DNA from: Ceratothoa steindachneri
Taxonomy: Eukaryota > Arthropoda > Malacostraca > Isopoda > Cymothoidae
Reading direction: 5' to 3'
Assembly (NCBI GenBank): GCA_963969495.1
Contig: OZ018324.1
Location: 161,599,758-161,663,757 of the forward strand
Length of the DNA: 64,000 nucleotides
The notes below the pieces were generated by a model. That model was not told the DNA's origin, ran no database searches, and saw only the letters and a program-made list of their open reading frames with translations. Made by a program: the position numbers and the translations under genes. The number at the start of each line of letters is the position of its first letter. Position 1 is the stretch's first letter. Positions 22,397-34,698 of this stretch are shown piece after piece.

Positions 22397-23040
22397 TTAG
22401 CTTATACATGAACATTTAACAAGGTTTCTTTTAATTGAGTCATTTGAGCGAAAAATAAATTTTGCTGAATTCCAATTAATTAAGTGGTCATTTTTGGACA
22501 TATGAACAAAAAAGGCACTTTTTCCAGCTCTCCTAACATTGTATCTTTGTCCAAAATATTTACTTGGACAAACAGAACATTTAAACGAATAGACTCCACT
22601 AATAATATTACAATTATTGTGAACTAGTATATTCTTAATAGTTGAGTCGTATTTGAAAGCGACAGAAAGGTCAATGAAACACTTAGAGAAGGATAAAATC
22701 AAAATGTTTTTAGCATTAAATGGGATATCACTAACTGTATTATAGAACGTCTTTTTTGTAGGGGAAAGACAATTTAGAAGAAAGGGATAAGGATAACATA
22801 ATTTATGGCCAATTTCAAAGTTATCGGAGAATTTCAAATCCATATATTCGGGGCTAACAACTCGTAAAGCCCGTAGAAACATAGAGGAAAAAACGGAACG
22901 TTTGACTTTGGGACTATGCGGAGAGTAAAAATGAATATAAGAGTTTGAATTAGTAGCTTCGCGATAGATGGAATATTTAAAACCAATCTGCGTTCTATGA
23001 ATTAAAGGATCGAGAAAGGAAAAGGTTCTATTATTTTCCA
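22397..23040 (-). pseudogene. PLE protein remnant: RT C-terminus plus damaged GIY-YIG domain
   Basis: The open frame begins as (AT)n and palindrome translation; the true PLE part starts at FSFLDPLIHRTQIGFKYSIY (end of the reverse-transcriptase palm/thumb). It then reads RSVFSSMFLRALRVVSPEYM, SDNFEIGHKLCYPYPF (linker) and GVYSFKCSVCPSKYFGQ (GIY-YIG start). Directly after YFGQ a block of about 13 residues, which in relatives carries the catalytic Arg, is missing and the frame continues RYNVRRAGKSAFFVHMSKND. The last part, SIKRNLVKCSCIS, lacks the Glu usually seen in this position. The nuclease would therefore be inactive. RT active-site motifs are not present. Confidence 0.85.
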
Positions 23041-23056
23041 CCATATATATATATAT

Positions 23057-23163
23057 GCAACAAAGCCCACAGGAAAACATAATACGACGATTCCAAGAAC
23101 TCCAAATAAAGTTCGAAAGTACTTGGAATTCTCGTATTATTTTTTCCTGTGGGCTTTGTTGCA
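23057..23163. repeat. 107-bp inverted repeat (PLE end palindrome)
   Basis: GCAACAAAGCCCACAGGAAA (23057) recurs inverted at the right end (TTTCCTGTGGGCTTTGTTGC, ending 23163). The centre holds inverted copies of the PLE phrase TTCGAAAGTACTTGGAA. It lies exactly where the PLE copy to the left is truncated. Confidence 0.85.
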
Positions 23164-23199
23164 TTAATTGCTTACTCACGCGATAATTTGTGAGTTTTC

Positions 23200-23202
<3 letters not shown>

Positions 23203-23279
<77 letters not shown>
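23203..23279. repeat. (AT)n microsatellite
   Basis: About 77 bp between the inverted PLE end and a Tc1 terminal repeat. Confidence 0.98.
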
Positions 23280-23280
<1 letters not shown>

Positions 23281-24489
23281 CAGGGGTTGGACAAAATATT
23301 TGGAACAGTGTATTTAACACTAATATTTCAATGAGCCATTATATTACGAATATCCATCCAAAATTTATTGTAGATACATAGTTTTATTTATCATTTTTTA
23401 TGATTATTTGCATTTCTTTTTCAGTTCGTGGTATAGATGCCAAGATGCGTGACCTCACTGAGTTCGAAAGAGAGCAAATTTTTGGAGCTCGAATTGCAGG
23501 AGCTTCCTCCGTCACCAGAATAGCTGAGCTCCTTGGTTGTTTGAGTGCTACCATATTAAGTACCATGATAGAATTCGAGAAGAAGTGCAAAACCTCCAGC
23601 AGAAGGAGTAATTCCGGCAGGACTTCGAAGCTTGCTGAAAGAAACCGATGAGTGTTGAAACGCATTGTGATGAAAAATTCCCGTACAACGCCCCTAAAGT
23701 GACTGCAGAGTTGAATGAACATCTCACTAGCCAAGTCTCGACCAAAACTGTTCGCCTTGAGCTCAATAGAGCCGGATATCATGGAAGAGCCACCATCAAG
23801 AAACCTCTGCTTACGCATCAAAACATTTAAAAAAGGCTGAACTAATGTAAAGATCACAAGGGCTGATCGACACACCAATGGAAGCAAGTAATATTCTCCG
23901 ACGAATCCAGTTTTTCTCATTTTCTAACTACAAGGCAATTTTTTGTTGGAGGAGGTTGGAGGAAGCTTTTAATCCTGACTGCCTTCTTCCTACAGTGAAC
24001 CACGGAGGAGAATCAGTGATGGTTTAGGCAGCCATATCTTGGAATTCTTCGGTCCAATCTTTGCCCTGCATGATAGGATCAATAGCATCAATTATCTGAA
24101 TATTTTGGAAGATCAAGTCCATTCAATGGTTCAGACATTATTCCCTGATAGTGAGTGTTGTTTTTAAGATGACAATGCCCCAATACACACCGCCCATGTG
24201 GTCAAGAATTGGTATGAAGGGCATATGAGTGAGCTACAACACATGGCGTGGCCCCTACAATCTTCAGCTCTTAATATTATTGAGCATTTGTGGTGCGTTT
24301 GGAGCGTCAAGTTAGAAGTCGTTACCATCCACAGTGGTGTCTGAAACAGCTGGAGCAGGTATTGCAATAAGAATGGCTCAGAATTCCTCTCAATGAAGTC
24401 AGGAAGTTGTATGAATCAATTCCAAAAGACGCATCGACGCTGTTCAGAAAGCAAAAAGAGGGCCATCTCTGTATTAAATATATATTCAT
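23281..24489 (+). mobile_element. Tc1-like element, right terminal repeat lost
   Basis: The left end starts CAGGGGTTGGACAAAATATT just after TTA at the end of (AT)n, a typical Tc1 inverted-repeat start next to TA. The transposase remnant follows (23445-24476). The expected inverted repeat on the right is not present; instead, after the transposase stop, the sequence passes into the terminal hairpin of a PLE (24490-24533) and (AT)n. Confidence 0.8.
23445..24476 (+). pseudogene. Tc1-like DD34E transposase pseudogene
   Basis: Begins MRDLTEFEREQIFGARIAGA and SSVTRIAELLGCLSATILST (helix-turn-helix 1), stop near 23650, then KVTAELNEHLTSQVSTKTVR and LELNRAGYHGRATIKKPLL (helix-turn-helix 2). The catalytic core shows FSDESSFSHF (first Asp), DDNAPIHTAHVVKNWYEGHM (second Asp) and ALNIIEHLWCVW (Glu), and the end reads RIDAVQKAKRGPSLY-stop. 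All three catalytic residues are still recognisable, but numerous stops and frameshifts between 23650 and 24300 prevent expression. Confidence 0.85.
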
Positions 24490-24531
24490 TGTTGCATTTA
24501 TTGCTCTACTCACGCCTTACTTTGTGAGTTC

Positions 24532-24533
<2 letters not shown>
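24490..24533 (+). mobile_element. Solo PLE terminal hairpin
   Basis: TTGCATTTATTGCTCTACTC, ACGCC, TTACTTTGTGAGTTCCTCAT then (AT)n. The same end occurs at about 23160-23202 and 28820-28865 (plus strand) and at 21785-21825 (minus strand). Only this last ~45 bp of the element is present here, as expected of an extremely 5'-truncated copy. Confidence 0.65.

Positions 24534-24573
<40 letters not shown>
24534..24573. repeat. (AT)n microsatellite
   Basis: About 40 bp, directly after the PLE terminal hairpin. Confidence 0.97.
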
Positions 24574-24578
<5 letters not shown>

Positions 24579-27046
24579 TAAAATCTGTATCTGACACATA
24601 AATCAACCAAACCGCATAATCACAGCACCCACGCACGTGAAATCGAGCTTACTCTTCCTCCTCTCGCCCTTCTTCCTTCTTCCTCTCCTCTCCTCTCCCC
24701 TCCCCTTCTCTCTCCAAAGACTGACCCTGGCACCCAACCAGACTTTTGGATCATGGCCAAAACCGGAACAAATTCCCTGTTTCAGCGAGGCTCTCTTTAT
24801 CGGCAGTCGGAAGTCGCATCGGAGATCTCTACTACCTCCTTTCCACATCAAATATTATATGGTCGAGTTTGGAACTATTCATATGTCGCCAGTGCTTTCT
24901 CAGCCCCAATCTCCGCATTTCGTTCCCTACTGGTTTCACTGTATGCAATAGGAATTGCAGCTACAGTATATATTCCACCCTTTTTTACAGATATCTCTTT
25001 ACTAACGTTCTGCCGGAGCTACCTTCGTTGTTTTTCGCTTTAAATAAAAACAAAGGCCATTATAGCCATTAAACTAGCTCCAATTACCCATTTTCACGCT
25101 TCTTCTTCTTTAAGAATTTCGTACATATTCCCCATATTTTTCACTTATGCATTACAGGAAATGGAGGCTTTTAAAAAAACTTCTTAAATACATCCTTCTT
25201 AAGTCTTGGAGTGCGGCACGGCGCAAAATCTGTCGGAGCTAATGTCTGTAAAATGGATCAAGAACAAAATCTGCATCAACAAACCATGAAAAGATACTCT
25301 GAGCAATTTAATATTTATAGAAATATTATTATTAGTTATTGTCTATTTTATTGTTATTTACTTGAGAGAATTGTGTAAGAGAATTGCGAGCAGCAGTTAA
25401 TGGATAATTTCAGTTCATCATAAAAGATGGAGTGGGTGCTCTCTTAATGCATTCGGTGTATATATGTTTATGCTAATAGTTATGCAGATTTTCCTCACGA
25501 GTTATTTTTCGTTGTAAATCGTGTTTTCTTTAATCTCGAAAAGTGTTTAAATGGATCATCGATAACTTGTAAATAAGTACATTCACTCTTTAGAAAATAG
25601 ATATTTATGGAAGGATAACAAAGAAAACAAATAATAAAATAATAAATGAGTGAGTTGAAGTAAAAGTGAGTAGTAATAATTGAACTGGAATTAAGAAGCT
25701 GTTTGCCGTCAAGATTCATGGGATTGCAAGAATTTGTGTAGTGTCAATGGACTGCTCTTGTCCTGAGATTGGCGAAGTACGAGGGAGCTGACGTGCATCG
25801 TTTGTTATTTCACGCCGAACCGCGTCTGCTTACCCTGAGAGAATGGTTTCTTTGTCATGGGCTACCCATCAGCTTATCCTCATGAGCCAATCTTAAATCT
25901 AGTAAATCTATTTTATGTAACGTACATAATTCTAGAGATTTGAAGTGGCGGTTTTATAGTGCATATCATCCTTGATAATAATTCAGAATGGTAAATAAGA
26001 TAGACGTTTGATTGAATGCAGCTAACACGATCGTTCGTCTTTATTAGATATTCGTTTAACTAACTGCATTCGGGTTTCGGCTCGAATCTTCATTTAATTT
26101 TCTCACGAATACTCCATCCTGTAGTCATCAGATCTATTTTAGAATGTTACAGGCATACCTAACACTCAAAATTACAGGACACAATTGGGAGCGTAAGAGA
26201 GGGATTTTTTTAGTTTTGGGGAGTATTTATATAATCGTGTAAAAAGTGTGAACGAGTGTTTTGGTGGTTGATTAAATTATAAATACACCAGACAATGGCT
26301 TCGCCACTCTCCCCTACGAGGGGAGCTTGCGCTTCGCTACTAAGATTAAAATTTTAATCTAAAAAAAAGCCATGGTTAAATTTTTATAAATTTTCTGAAC
26401 TTGGACAATTATAATAATTTTAAAAAGGAACTCTAAACTAAATTTTTCCCCTTTCAAAATATCACGTTGCTAAAATGTAAAGTTATAGAAGATATATAAC
26501 AATAAATTTTCTAAACATTACCATTTGTAATTCTTTAGGTTCTAAAAAAATTCCCAAAATTTCGATACTTATATTTATTTCTGAACTTCATCATTTTGTT
26601 TTTTGATATTATAAAAAAATTATTAGAAATAATAGGCTTATTTTGTAATATATTAAAATACATCTATAAAATCACATGTCATGTGATTTTCAATTAATTA
26701 CAAAATAAGCTCGTGCCGCCTCTTACTAAAAACACTTGTCTTGCCTCTCACTAGATAAAAAACCTTCACTTCGTTGTTCAAAAGGCTTCTTAAATCAACC
26801 TTTTTGGGGGTTGAGGATGGTAGCTCTGGCGATCAGCGACTTATCCATAAAAGCGATCAGCGTTTAATGACACAGGTTCAAATCCAACTTCTTTATTTAT
26901 TTTCATATAATGGAAAAATAGTCTGTCCTATCTTTCCGTTCTCTAGATCTCCCATTTTCTTTCTTAAGTTTTTATTGGTTCATGTGATATTCTCCTAAGT
27001 GTTTTTCCAGGCTGTCTTACCAATTTTCATTTCCTTGGGCCTTTAA
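24574..27046. other. Unassigned region with a small inverted repeat at 26628-26712
   Basis: Overlapping 96-108 codon frames at 24637-25072 have no motif I recognise. Near 26628-26712, CTTATTTTGTAAT recurs inverted as ATTACAAAATAAG around a central palindrome AAATCACATGTCATGTGATTT; this could be a small hairpin element. Nothing else is identified. Confidence 0.4.

Positions 27047-28865
<1,819 letters not shown>

Positions 28866-28936
<71 letters not shown>
28866..28936. repeat. (AT)n microsatellite
   Basis: About 71 bp after a PLE terminal hairpin. Confidence 0.98.
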
Positions 28937-28939
<3 letters not shown>

Positions 28940-29031
28940 AAAAATCCCACAGGAAAATGAAAGGCGGATTCCAAGTACTTTCGAACTTGTTCAGTTCGTT
29001 ATCAAGGAATAACGAAAGATTTTACAAAGGT

Positions 29032-29033
<2 letters not shown>
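28937..29033 (-). mobile_element. Short PLE end between two (AT)n tracts
   Basis: The minus strand reads CCTTGATAACGAACTGAACA, AGTTCGAAAGTACTTGGAAT, then CATTTTCCTGTGGG. The same phrase is in the inverted repeat at 23057-23163. It is a truncated terminal copy of the PLE family. Confidence 0.65.
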
Positions 29034-29105
<72 letters not shown>

Positions 29106-29135
29106 CGTGTGTCTGTGTGTGTGTGTGTGTGTGAA
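29034..29135. repeat. (AT)n(GT)n compound microsatellite
   Basis: About 68 bp of AT followed by about 33 bp rich in GT. Confidence 0.98.
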
Positions 29136-29720
29136 ACAGAAGAGCAATGCCCCCCCCATGTATAACGAAAAGATCCAAAATAGAAAAATAATATCAAAGA
29201 CGGATGCGAAGTAGAAAACTAAATAGATAAGGTCTACTTCCGGAAAATTCCAACCTGTACGCAAATAATGTACACATTTATGTGACTTAACTAAGTACAT
29301 ACATACCCGATTGTGATTACATAAAAATAAACAAGAGAGACATAACTAAATTAATAAATCAAAGGGCTAAGATTTAAAATGGAGAATTTCGTTATAAATA
29401 AGCCTTTTAATAACAGGGGAAATATTAAAATTCGGCGAGGAATTTATGAATGAGTATTCAACAATATTTCTTTGAATAAAGTCATCAGATTTATAAATAA
29501 ATTTCGTTGAATTCAAATTAATAGGATGACTGTTTTCCGATAAATGGACAAAGAAAGCGCTGCTGCTTTCCCCCATCCTAGTATTGTATTTATGTTGTGT
29601 CAAGCTTACACTTAATGATTTAGCGGTTTGTCCAAAGTATTGATTAAGGCAAACTGAACAATCAACAGAAAAAACGCCCCTTATACTATTGTTATTATTA
29701 TGAATTAACATTTTATACAT
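29136..29720 (-). mobile_element. Penelope-like element, truncated to its nuclease and 3' end
   Basis: The nuclease frame fills 29367-29720; the 3' UTR runs left to the (GT)n(AT)n tract. At its right end it meets another PLE copy head to head through a palindrome (29707-29732). Confidence 0.75.
29367..29720 (-). pseudogene. PLE GIY-YIG domain with catalytic Arg replaced by Ser
   Basis: The 117-codon frame is open to its stop and shows GVFSVDCSVCLNQYFGQTAK (residues 15-34), SLSVSLTQHKYNTRMG, and later RNIVEYSFINSSPNFN with the Glu. In relatives here the block after QTGK reads S-L-S-x-R-L-x-Q-H-K; residue 39 is Ser instead of the catalytic Arg. A single codon change of this type would inactivate the nuclease, though the rest of the domain is intact. 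The reverse transcriptase is missing. Confidence 0.8.
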
Positions 29721-29757
29721 GTATAAAATGTTGATTTATAATAATTTTGATATTTTC

Positions 29758-30658
29758 TAAAGTTCCTAATTCATGTAGACCAACCTTTTATAGACATTTT
29801 GTAGATGACTCCATAGCGATATTTAAACAACGTGATCAAGCTTTAGAATTTCTTAATTTTTCAAACACCATCCACCATGATGTTAGATATACAATGGAAA
29901 TTGAAAGTGATAACACCCTCACCTTTTAAATATTTTAATAAGAAAAAATCAAAATGGTATAGAAACATCAGTTTACAGGAAGCCCATTAATACGATGTTA
30001 GGATTAAACTTTTTTATTAGCTTAGATTTGAAGTATAAAATCTCGTCCATTAAAACCATTATTCACCGCGTATACAATTTTTGTTCATCCTATATTCTTA
30101 TAGATGAATAATACCAACACCTCAAATCCTTCTTCTTAAGCAATGGTTTTCCTTTAAATATTGTTGAAAAATCAATCCGCACATTATTAAGTGGATTTCA
30201 CCAACCTTGTCACCCGGAACTAACGGTGGCAAAAGACAGACATTACTTGATCATGGCAGAGGTGGGTATTTATAATAAAGTCCTTAACCGAAAATTACAC
30301 GCATTGTTAAAGAAATATTTTTGTCAAATAAAATTTTAAATTGCCTTTATAAACAAAATAAATAAAAAAAATCTTTCTTTAAAATAAAAGATCCGGTTCC
30401 AAAGAGACTTAGGAGTTTAATAATATACGAGTACTTATTTAAATGCCTGGGTCTTCGCATAGCAAATACAATGGAAGCTCCGTGAGAACTCTGAGGGAAA
30501 GATTCTCGTCTCATATGGGCATAAGTAATCGAACTGGCAAAATACTTCAAACTGAAGAAAATTCGGCAATCGGAGATGACGCAATCAAATGTAAAAATGA
30601 TATTTCTATAAAAGATTTCGAAATTTTAAATTTACATAAATGCCCGATTACACTTTGA
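29758..30658 (+). pseudogene. PLE reverse transcriptase and GIY-YIG remnants
   Basis: The open frame contains CRPTFYRHFVDDSIAIFKQR: FVDD is the RT palm motif C with both metal-binding Asp residues. DQALEFLNFSNTIHHDVRYT, MEIESDNTLTF and (after a stop) GIETSVYRKPIN follow, the usual order in PLE RTs. At 30443-30658 another frame gives SSVRTLRERFSSHMGISNRT and DISIKDFEILN, corresponding to the second half of GIY-YIG with the Arg in LRERF. The Tyr of the YIG block appears as Asn (SKYNGSS). Multiple stops separate the parts. Confidence 0.75.
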
Positions 30659-30991
30659 ATCGTGGAAACATTATATATAAAACAGCTCAACCAAGAAAAG
30701 TGATCTCTCGTCGGTTCCCCTCCTACTTAACTAAATTAAACAGGCAATAGTGCTTAGTATATCATTTAATAATATATATATTTTTTAAATAATTCAATAT
30801 AAATATTAAACTGATAATCTTCCTTAGCAAATACAAGTAATTTTTGCAGTTACTAACTAATTTAAATTTACTATAAATCTAAACTCTAATTTTAGAAATT
30901 GTTCAAACTCTATTATTTCCTATTCAAAGATAAAACTATCAATGTTATATTTGTACCTTTAGAATTGTGATTTAGTATATATTTTATAGGC

Positions 30992-31026
30992 CTGAGAAGA
31001 TGACCGTATTATGGTCGAAACGTCCC
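30992..31026 (+). other. PLE 3' hairpin, hammerhead-like
   Basis: CTGAGAAGATGACCGTATTA followed by TGGTCGAAACGTCC. GACC pairs with GGTC, and GAAAC follows directly as in hammerhead ribozymes, but the CUGANGA box is not intact. I treat it as a related structural relic. Confidence 0.45.
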
Positions 31027-31126
31027 CACTTAATAAATAAAAGAAATGTCAGCAGCAATTTTCCTTGCCTTAGGATTTTTGTTAAAAATTAAATTCAGGC
31101 GGCTCTCGAGAAGCAATCCTCATCAC

Positions 31127-31127
<1 letters not shown>

Positions 31128-31205
<78 letters not shown>

Positions 31206-31206
31206 G
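31128..31206. repeat. (AT)n microsatellite
   Basis: About 79 bp with one C interruption near 31191. Confidence 0.97.
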
Positions 31207-32264
31207 GAGGGGAGGCTTATGTTTTGTAAGAGCAAGAGCCAGCATGTGATACAATTGCCCAGAAGACGGGGATGAGCAGAACAAAAGGGATTATACAACG
31301 CAGTCAAGCCTGTGGACACAGTATGGAAAGCTGGACTCCCCGAGCTGACGTGCAAATGGACACCATAGATGATAGGGTTAGGCCAGGTGGAGGGTTCAAC
31401 GATAATGCAGAGTTTGTTTAGTAGGTGTTTTAAGGAAACATCACTTGGCTTAACATCTCCCACTAAGATCCTCCATCTATCCGGTCTTTTGGAGTTAAAG
31501 TAATTGAAATTAAAGTAATTTTGCTTCTCTCCTTTATCTAGGTGCATTCAGTGTTTAAATTTGATGTACATAACATTTTCTGTGTAACTTTGGGGGATAA
31601 TTGTTCGGGTAAATTATATTTCGTATCTAGTTTTTTATTTTTAGACGCCCTCCAACCTTTTTCTTTGGTACAACCAACCGTAGAGTCATGTTTAAAAAGT
31701 AGTTAATCCAACCGAGATATTCTAAATGCAGAGTATCGTGAATACCCTTTGATTAGACGAAACACACAAACGGGTGGTAATCAGACGGGCCCTTTTACCC
31801 TACTTTTTTAGAAACAGCCATTCTTTTCAAAACCCTGAAGTAAGTTGGGTTTTGTTATTGTTTTTAATACGAAGAGGTTTGGTGGTGATAAGAGAAAATA
31901 AAAAAGTGTCCTCGTATAATTTTGTGGCAAGTTTGGTGTTCTGTGTTCCAGATTGATTTGATCGCAGAATGTTGGGATAACCATAACGTGGAAGCATCCA
32001 ACACCTTTCCTTGGAAGGAGTTAGTGGTTTTAGCGGAAATAGTCAACATTCGCGCAACAAAATCGTGTAAAAGGATAGATTAGGGGAAGCTATAGCAAGG
32101 CACATTGATTTGGTTATAGTGGAAACCGACGAGGGCAGTACGGAAAGCCTGTTTGAGAACCAAAGGGGTAGGACAGATCAGAATCCTGAAGACAAGTTGT
32201 AAATTCATAGAGATGAGGCAACAAGTGAAGGATTAAAACTCAAAATAAGGTTAAGGAATTAGAG
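31207..32264. other. Unassigned region
   Basis: A 150-codon minus-strand frame (31095-31547) includes (AT)n translation and no recognised domain. Nothing else is identified. Confidence 0.4.
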
Positions 32265-32720
32265 TTGGAATCGAAGTCTGGCCAGTCAGGTGGTTTTAGG
32301 GCGCGTAATGTATTGTCCAGCCAGGGAAGTCTACTGCGCAGTTTTGACAAGGATGATCCAAAAAGATTCTTCAGAGCTTTTGAACGGAAGATAAAAATGT
32401 ATAATTGGCATAGGGATTCCTGGGCAAATTTGGTGGCCAACGTATTTAAAGGCAAGGCATGGCAGGTGTACTTCAACTTAAAAGATGATTGAGCCAGGGT
32501 TTATACGTTGGTGAAAGAAGCTGCTTTGAGTCAATAATATCAATGGATCGAGTAAAGCTTTCGACATATGTTTAGATTCAGGCAAAAGCGTTAAAATGAG
32601 TCGTGCGTGGAGTATATCTTACGACTAGAGCGCAGCTTGGAACAATAGATGAAAGGGATATCCACACTTAGTGGTATAGACATAGGGGAGTTATTATTGC
32701 TCAGGTTATTTAAAATATTT
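32265..32720 (+). pseudogene. Retrotransposon gag-like fragment (SCAN-like)
   Basis: The frame reads SFDKDDPKRFFRAFERKIKM, YNWHRDSWANLVANVFKGKA and WQVYFNLKDD, then after stops VYTLVKEAALSQ, SFRHMFRFRQK and NESCVEYILRLERSLEQ. The pattern F-x-x-FE-x-x-x, W-LV-x-x-FKGKA-WxVYxxL, YxxVKEAxLxxY, FRxxFR, ESxxEYxxRLxRxLxxW is that of the capsid domain of Gypsy-type gags related to vertebrate SCAN domains. It is broken by several stops and frameshifts. No protease, RT or LTR is visible nearby. Confidence 0.6.
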
Positions 32721-33224
32721 GTCTCCGCATTTCTGTAACTCTGCCGAGAGAAACAACATTGGAAATCCGATCGAGAGCGCCTTAGAGAGGTGCCATACTG
32801 TCATGAAGGACGTAATACGCAAATACGTATATGAAAGCCCAGGACACTGAGGTAAATGTTTACCTTATATATCTTTTTCAATCGAGGGTTCCGTGAACTA
32901 TGATCTTAGGCTTACGCTATTTGAGCTCATTTTCGCTCATCAGGTTAGGAGCCTCCTCGTGATGTTAAAAGATAAGTGGAGTGATGAACAAAATACTAAA
33001 TACAGGAGATTACTAGTATGCAGACTTAAAGGATGGCAATGGATTAAAGAACAAGCTCAGTGAATCGAATCGTTTTCGAGCGGTACAACTTAAATTACAG
33101 TCGCTTAACGATGAAAAGATATGATAATATATTGAGGAATAAGTTCTTGCGGTTTTATCAGAATAATTCATTACAATTAACAATTTTAGAAATACTAAAT
33201 TGATAACAATATGCAATTTAATCA
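32721..33224. other. Unassigned spacer
   Basis: No element recognised between the gag-like fragment and the mariner. Confidence 0.4.
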
Positions 33225-34286
33225 ATAATGTATTCTCCCTTGTTATTTACTTCTTACCAACGTTCAACGAGTTTTTCGATGCCTCTGCAATAAAAATCTC
33301 TGGATTTTGACTCAAAGAATTCGTCTAACCAGGTCTTAATTCCACATCAGTATTGAACGAAACGCCGCGCAAATTGTTGGAGAGCGATCAGAACAGATGG
33401 AAATCCGATGGAGCCAAATCTGGCGAATATGGAGGATGCGGCAGGATTTCCAAATTAAACGTTTGAATGGCGTCTTTTCTCATATTGGCAATGTGAGGAC
33501 GAGCATTGTCGTGTTGCAGAGGACTCCATAACGTGGATGAGGTCACTTTTCACGAATAGCTTCGGCGAGTCGATACATTTGTTGAACGTAGAGTTCTGCA
33601 TTTACAATTTCGTTGTTCGCAAGGAGCTCTTAAAGAATGATGCCTCCATAATCCCACCACACACACAGCATCGTCTTTCGTGGATGAAGTCCTTGCTTTA
33701 ATCGCGGAAGTGGTGTTTTATTGGGGAAAAGCCATTGTTTTTGATTGTTCATATTGACATAAAGACACCACCTTTCGTCGCCAGTGATGATGCGGTGAAG
33801 AAATCTGTCCTTATATTCACGAGTAGCCTTGTGACGAGCAACAAACCTGCAGCAATCGTGGAGCGTTAAAGTTTGTTGCTTTCGCCCAAAGCGTGCAGAA
33901 CCCATGCACCGAGTTTTTTTAACTTTCTTCATCGAATGAAGGTGATTCACTACAGTTTTCTGATTACATGCCAATTGTACAGCCAATTCTATAGTAGATT
34001 GACAAGGATTTTCATGAAGAAAGTCGTTTAATCGATCTCCATCCAACTTAATGGGGCGACCAGAACGTTTTTAATCATTAAGATTGAAATGACCGTTTTT
34101 GAAACGTGAAAACCACCATTGAGCTGTCTTTTTTGATAAAGTATTTTCTCCGTACACAACACAAATATCGCGACGAGCTTTGGATGCGTTTGCATTGTTT
34201 CCGTCTCGATTGAAAATGAATAACAACAAGTGTCGAAAATGCATCTTTCTTTTAACTTGACATTCCATTTTGACGGTACAGAACAA
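33225..34286 (-). pseudogene. Mariner DD34D transposase pseudogene, near full length
   Basis: Minus strand, N- to C-terminus from 34286 to about 33240. HFRHLLLFIFNRDGNN and YGENTLSKKTAQWWFSRFKN (helix-turn-helix 1), DGDRLNDFLHENPCQSTIEL and NHLHSMKKVKKT (second helix-turn-helix; the WVPH-type motif is lost), FLHRIITGDERWCLYVNMNN (first Asp), LQHDNARPHIANM near 33500 (second Asp), PPYSPDLAPS near 33410 (third Asp) and DEFFESKSRDFYCRGIEKLV near 33290. All three catalytic Asp residues remain, with the spacing of DD34D mariners. Stops or frameshifts fall near 34070, 33630 and 33540, and the protein cannot be made. It is a different family from the mariner at 10.4 kb. Confidence 0.88.
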
Positions 34287-34698
34287 AAATTAAATTAACA
34301 CAACTTTTAAATAAACCGCAATGACTTTATTAATCAATTTCAATACGTAGCCTAAGCAAAAGCCTAATAGTCTACGCTGTTAAGAGACGTAGCCTAACCT
34401 TTGCCAATTTTGCTCTCATTATTTATTATTGTTTCTTAATATGGGCACAAATCACGTCAACAAAACTTAAATCAACACAACATTAAAAAAACTCGCAAGA
34501 ACGGCCATTTCTTTAATTATTGGAAAAAAACTATTGTTAGTGATTTGAAGGCAGGAGTAATCTTTAGGAAAAAATACTTTTACTCCTTTTGTTGCTGCGG
34601 TTTTTTGTCAAATTAGAAGCCAAGGGAACTTTATCTAGAGAGCCAGTTTTAAGATTACCTAATGTTAAATGATCGGTGTCTTCCAGTTTGTGTGACAG
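34287..34698. other. Probable mariner 5' end and unassigned DNA
   Basis: The first part may contain the mariner's terminal repeat. No other element recognised. Confidence 0.35.

Larger units (their letters stand above)
21785..23200 (-). mobile_element. Penelope-like element, 5'-truncated, with inverted end duplication
   Basis: The 3' end is on the left: reading the minus strand, the sequence ends GCGAACCTCACG...TTTGTGAGTT and runs straight into (AT)n. Coding sequence fills 22397-23040. The 5' end is cut off near 23040 by a short (AT)n and an inverted copy of the element's own terminal segment (23057-23200), which again ends in CTCACGCG...TTTGTGAGTT and (AT)n. Such inverted terminal copies at 5'-truncated junctions are well known in Penelope elements. 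Confidence 0.8.
29745..31060 (+). mobile_element. Penelope-like element (second family), broken RT and nuclease
   Basis: Starts inside the reverse transcriptase (29758) and runs through broken frames to a GIY-YIG relic (30443-30658), a 3' UTR, and a conserved hairpin at 30992-31026 (GAAGATGACC, loop, GGTCGAAACGTCC). An (AT)n tract follows at 31128. It is a different PLE family from the copies on its left. Confidence 0.75.
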
